Notes under the pieces: model-generated
The model's input: only the letters and a program-made list of their open reading frames with translations
Databases searched by the model: none
What the model was told of the DNA's origin: nothing
In this document: piece after piece, positions 33,242-38,488 of the stretch
How positions within the stretch are numbered: position 1 is the stretch's first letter
Layout: each line of letters begins with the position of its first letter
Position numbers and translations under genes: made by a program
Assembly (NCBI RefSeq): GCF_008364795.1
Contig: NZ_VTTM01000022.1
Coordinates: 1 to 38,488, forward strand
Length of the DNA stretch: 38,488 nucleotides
Direction: 5' to 3'
From: Azospirillum oryzae
GTDB lineage: Bacteria; Pseudomonadota; Alphaproteobacteria; Azospirillales; Azospirillaceae

Positions 33242-33333
33242 GCGCGCCCGCTCGGGGCGGGACGGCCGGACAACGGCCCGCAACCCCGGTGGTCCCGCTT
33301 TTCAGTCACTCCTCCCGCCGAGACGACGCCAGC

Positions 33334-34464
33334 ATGAACATCACCATCGAACGCGCCGCCCTTCTCCGTTCCCTGGGTCACGTGCAGAGTGTGGTCGAGC
33401 GGCGGAACACCATTCCGATCCTGTCCAACGTCCTGCTGCGCGCGGGCGACGGCGAACTGTCGCTGGCCGCCACCGACATGGATTTGGAGATCGTCGAGAC
33501 CGTCCCGGCGACGGTCGGGCGCCCCGGCGGCACCACCGCCCCCGCCCACACCCTGTTCGACATCGTCCGCAAGCTGCCCGACGGCAGCCAGGTGGAGCTG
33601 GACATCGGCGGCGACGGCACCATCCTGACGCTGCGCGCCGGCCGGTCGCAGTTCAAGCTGTCCTGCCTGCCGGTGGAGGATTTCCCGCAGCTGTCCAGCG
33701 GCGAGCTGAAGCACAATTTCTCGGTCGCCGCCGCCGACCTGCGCGGGCTGATCGACCGCACCCGCTTCGCGATCTCCACCGAGGAGACGCGCTATTACCT
33801 GAACGGCATCTACCTGCACGCGGCCAAGAGCAAGATGGGCAGCCTGGAGACGCCGGTGCTGCGTGCCGTCGCCACCGACGGCCACCGGCTGGCCCGGGTC
33901 GAGATGCCGCTGCCGGACGGGGCCGAGGGCATCCCCGGCGTCATCATCCCGCGCAAGACCGTCACCGAGATCCGCAAGCTGGTGGATGAGGCCGCCGACC
34001 GCATCGAGCTGTCGCTGTCCGACAACAAGATCCGCTTCGGCTTCGACAGCGTCGTCGTCACCTCCAAGCTGATCGACGGCACCTTCCCCGACTATGAGCG
34101 GGTGATCCCGGTCGGCAACGACAAGGTGATGGAGGTGGACGCCAAGCTGTTCGCCGCCGCCGTCGACCGCGTCGCCACCATCTCCACCGAGAAGAGCCGG
34201 GCGGTGAAGCTGTCGCTCGTCCGCGGCGCCCTGACCCTGTCGGCCACCAGCCCGGAATCGGGCAGCGCCACCGAGGAGCTGGAGGTCAATTACGCCGAGT
34301 CCCCGCTGGAAATCGGCTTCAACTCTCGCTATCTGCTGGACATCACGCAGCAGATCGAGGGCGAGGGCGCCCAGTTCACGCTGGCCGACGCCGCGTCGCC
34401 GACCATCATCCGCGACGTTGCCGACTCCACCGCGCTCTATGTCCTGATGCCGATGCGTGTGTGA
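33334..34464 (+). CDS. dnaN: DNA polymerase III beta subunit (sliding clamp)
   Basis: Ring-shaped dimer that tethers the replicative polymerase to DNA and recruits many repair proteins. The 376-residue protein shows the three-domain clamp layout. It begins MNITIERAALLRSLGHVQSVVERRNTIPILSNVLL, contains YYLNGIYLH and ATDGHRLA, and ends with the conserved YVLMPMRV. Length is typical. The in-frame extension to 33289 lacks a family match. recF and gyrB follow, the classic order, but dnaA is not upstream in this window. Confidence 0.98.
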   Translation: MNITIERAALLRSLGHVQSVVERRNTIPILSNVLLRAGDGELSLAATDMDLEIVETVPATVGRPGGTTAPAHTLFDIVRKLPDGSQVELDIGGDGTILTLRAGRSQFKLSCLPVEDFPQLSSGELKHNFSVAAADLRGLIDRTRFAISTEETRYYLNGIYLHAAKSKMGSLETPVLRAVATDGHRLARVEMPLPDGAEGIPGVIIPRKTVTEIRKLVDEAADRIELSLSDNKIRFGFDSVVVTSKLIDGTFPDYERVIPVGNDKVMEVDAKLFAAAVDRVATISTEKSRAVKLSLVRGALTLSATSPESGSATEELEVNYAESPLEIGFNSRYLLDITQQIEGEGAQFTLADAASPTIIRDVADSTALYVLMPMRV

Positions 34465-34528
34465 TGGGGCTGCGGGGATCCTCCCCGCCCCAGGCGGAAC
34501 GGACCAGTTGCAGCACACGGCAGTTTCG

Positions 34529-35725
34529 ATGAGCGGCGGTACCCCGGTGTCCGCCCCCAATTCGGCTTTGGGCACGGCTTTGGCCCCGGCTCTTGCGGTG
34601 CGGCGGATGACGCTGACGCGTTTCCGTGGCTATGACTCCGCACGGCTGGAACCCGACCGCCGCCCCGTCGCCCTGATCGGCCCGAACGGGGCCGGCAAGA
34701 CCAATCTGCTGGAGGCCGTCAGCTTCCTCGCCCCCGGCCGCGGCATTCGCGGGGCCCGGCTGGCCGAGGTGGAGCGGCTGGGCTCGCCCCCCGGCGCCGG
34801 CTGGGCGGTGGCGGCGATGCTCGACACCCCGATGGGTCCGGTGGAGATCGGCACCGGCCGCGAACCCCATGACGGCAATCGCACCTCCGACCGCGACCGC
34901 CGGCTGGTCCGCATCGACGGCCATCCGGCCAAGGGCCAGACCGCGCTCGCCGACCATGTCGCCATGGTCTGGCTGACCCCGCAGATGGACCGCCTGTTCC
35001 TCGAAGGGTCGAGCGGACGGCGGCGCTTCCTCGACCGGCTGGTCTTCGGCTTCGACCCCGCCCATGCCGGGCGGCTGTCCCGTTATGAACATGCGCTGCG
35101 CGAACGCGCCCGGCTGCTGCGCGACGGCCGCTTCGACGAGGGCTGGCTCGGCGCGCTGGAGGACCAGATGGCGACCACCGGCATCGCCGTCGCCGCGGCG
35201 CGGCGCGAGGTGGTGCAACGGCTGCGCGCCGCCTGCGCCCGCTCGGTCGGTCCCTTCCCCGGCGCCGACCTCGCCGTCGCCGGCACGGTGGAACGCTGGC
35301 TGGACGAAGGTCCGGCGCTGGCGGCGGAGGATGCGCTGCGCGACAGCTTGCGCATGGGCCGCCGCGCCGATGCCGATGGCGGCGGCGCCACGGTGGGACC
35401 GCACAAGAGCGACCTCGCCGTCCGCCATGCCCCCAAGGACATGCCGGCGGCGCTCTGTTCCACCGGCGAGCAGAAGGCCCTGCTGATCGCCATCGTGCTG
35501 GCCAACGCCCGGCTGCTGGCGGCCGAACGCGGGGCGGCACCCATCCTTCTGCTGGACGAGGTGGCCGCCCATCTCGACCCCGAACGGCGCACCGCGCTGT
35601 TCGGCGAAATCCTGGCATTGGGCGCCCAGGCCTGGATGACCGGCACCGACGAAGGGGTTTTCGACCCGCTTGGAGAGGACGCCCGCCGGTTCCGCATCGA
35701 AGACGCCCACATCCGCCCCGGATAG
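34529..35725 (+). CDS. recF: DNA replication/repair protein RecF
   Basis: SMC-like ATPase that acts with RecO and RecR to load RecA on single-strand gaps. The 398-residue protein has Walker A GPNGAGKT at 51-58, the ABC signature-like CSTGEQKALL and Walker B PILLLDEVAAHLD. The core begins at MTLTRFRGYD; the ATG at 34529 adds about 26 less conserved residues, and the ATG at 34607, just before the core, is an alternative start. It lies 64 bp after dnaN and 90 bp before gyrB. Confidence 0.96.
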   Translation: MSGGTPVSAPNSALGTALAPALAVRRMTLTRFRGYDSARLEPDRRPVALIGPNGAGKTNLLEAVSFLAPGRGIRGARLAEVERLGSPPGAGWAVAAMLDTPMGPVEIGTGREPHDGNRTSDRDRRLVRIDGHPAKGQTALADHVAMVWLTPQMDRLFLEGSSGRRRFLDRLVFGFDPAHAGRLSRYEHALRERARLLRDGRFDEGWLGALEDQMATTGIAVAAARREVVQRLRAACARSVGPFPGADLAVAGTVERWLDEGPALAAEDALRDSLRMGRRADADGGGATVGPHKSDLAVRHAPKDMPAALCSTGEQKALLIAIVLANARLLAAERGAAPILLLDEVAAHLDPERRTALFGEILALGAQAWMTGTDEGVFDPLGEDARRFRIEDAHIRPG

Positions 35726-35803
35726 GGGTGGAAATTCGGGCCAAGACCCAAAAAAAAGCCGTGTTCACGCACGCTAAACCGCCGAATCCACAACCGAATC
35801 TGT

Positions 35804-35809
35804 TATAGT
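35804..35809 (+). promoter_or_regulatory. -10-like element immediately upstream of gyrB
   Basis: TATAGT ends only 6 bp before the gyrB ATG at 35816, so a transcript from it would start at or next to the start codon. The -35 region is weak; CGAATC occurs twice upstream. The ATG has no Shine-Dalgarno sequence. This fits a leaderless mRNA, but gyrB may also be read from dnaN-recF. Confidence 0.4.
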
Positions 35810-35815
35810 CGACGC

Positions 35816-38305
<2,490 letters not shown>

Positions 38306-38354
38306 TTGGTGTGTTGGTCATTTAAGCAAAAGATGAGAAACCGGATCCTATGTT

Positions 38355-38379
38355 TGAGACACTTTTAACCGTTGTCTCA
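38355..38379. promoter_or_regulatory. Inverted repeat downstream of gyrB
   Basis: TGAGACA (38355-38361) and TGTCTCA (38373-38379) are perfect inverted copies around an 11-nt T-rich spacer in an AT-rich gap. It could be a regulator site for a gene beyond the window or an mRNA stem-loop. Confidence 0.35.
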
Positions 38380-38420
38380 CGGGAGACGGCGGGGTTCCTC
38401 TCCGGACCCTGAGAGCAAGC

Positions 38421-38458
38421 AAAGAGGGCGGGGCCACAAGGCTCCGCCCTTTCTGTTT
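38421..38458 (+). terminator. Intrinsic terminator of the gyrB transcript
   Basis: AGGGCGGGGCC (38425-38435) and GGCTCCGCCCT (38440-38450) form an 11-bp stem with one G-U pair and an ACAA loop, followed by a T-rich TTCTGTTT. It lies about 115 bp past the gyrB stop. Confidence 0.88.
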
Positions 38459-38488
38459 GCGCTGCCGGTCCATCACCGCCTTCGAGCG

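Overview
This is a high-G+C stretch (about 70% by eye) of bacterial chromosome. It carries mostly housekeeping genes and no phage, transposon, rRNA or tRNA genes. The gene set and neighbourhoods (trpB-trpA-accD-folC, coaBC-dut, a DivL-like PAS kinase beside tsaE-amgK-murU-addB-addA-trxA, and dnaN-recF-gyrB) point to an alphaproteobacterium. The many two-component proteins and overall protein style suggest Rhodospirillales, most likely an Azospirillum-like organism. That placement is inference from pattern memory, not from a search.

Layout. 111-4762 (minus): trpB, trpA, accD and folC, a compact biosynthetic operon whose first gene has a plausible sigma-70 promoter. 4989-7787: signalling genes, namely an orphan receiver-Hpt protein (plus), a cold-shock protein (minus) and an orphan sigma-54-dependent response regulator (minus). 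8025-9873 (plus): coaBC and dut, separated by a striking palindromic intergenic element. 9956-16297 (plus): a very large membrane hybrid histidine kinase, then a four-PAS DivL-like kinase with degenerate catalytic motifs, ending in a good intrinsic terminator. 16333-17370 (minus): a ferredoxin/flavodoxin-NADP reductase. 17659-23450 (plus): an unrecognised 139-residue protein, tsaE, amgK, murU and addB. 23616-24211: a BrnT/BrnA toxin-antitoxin module with its own promoter inside an inverted repeat. It sits between addB and addA, which normally form one operon. 24309-28306: addA and trxA. 28368-30286 (minus): a fluoroacetate-dehalogenase-like hydrolase and an exported TPR protein. 30394-31269 (plus): an atypical SDR. 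31397-38305 (plus): a 592-residue unrecognised helical protein, then dnaN, recF and gyrB, with a terminator at 38421-38458.

How the genes fit together. AddA and AddB form the RecBCD-like end-processing nuclease-helicase, and RecF and DnaN serve gap repair and replication, so DNA maintenance is well represented. AmgK and MurU recycle cell-wall MurNAc. TrpA and TrpB complete tryptophan synthesis. AccD and FolC feed fatty-acid and folate metabolism, and CoaBC makes a coenzyme A precursor.

Most worth following up: the toxin-antitoxin module splitting addB from addA, the DivL-like protein that looks like a pseudokinase, the hybrid kinase with a dead first receiver, the dehalogenase-like enzyme lacking one substrate-binding arginine, the large unknown protein preceding dnaN, and a possible leaderless gyrB mRNA. 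I found no clearly novel multi-gene system. Start codons were chosen by family N-termini and visible Shine-Dalgarno sequences. No database search was possible, so family assignments rest on motif recognition.
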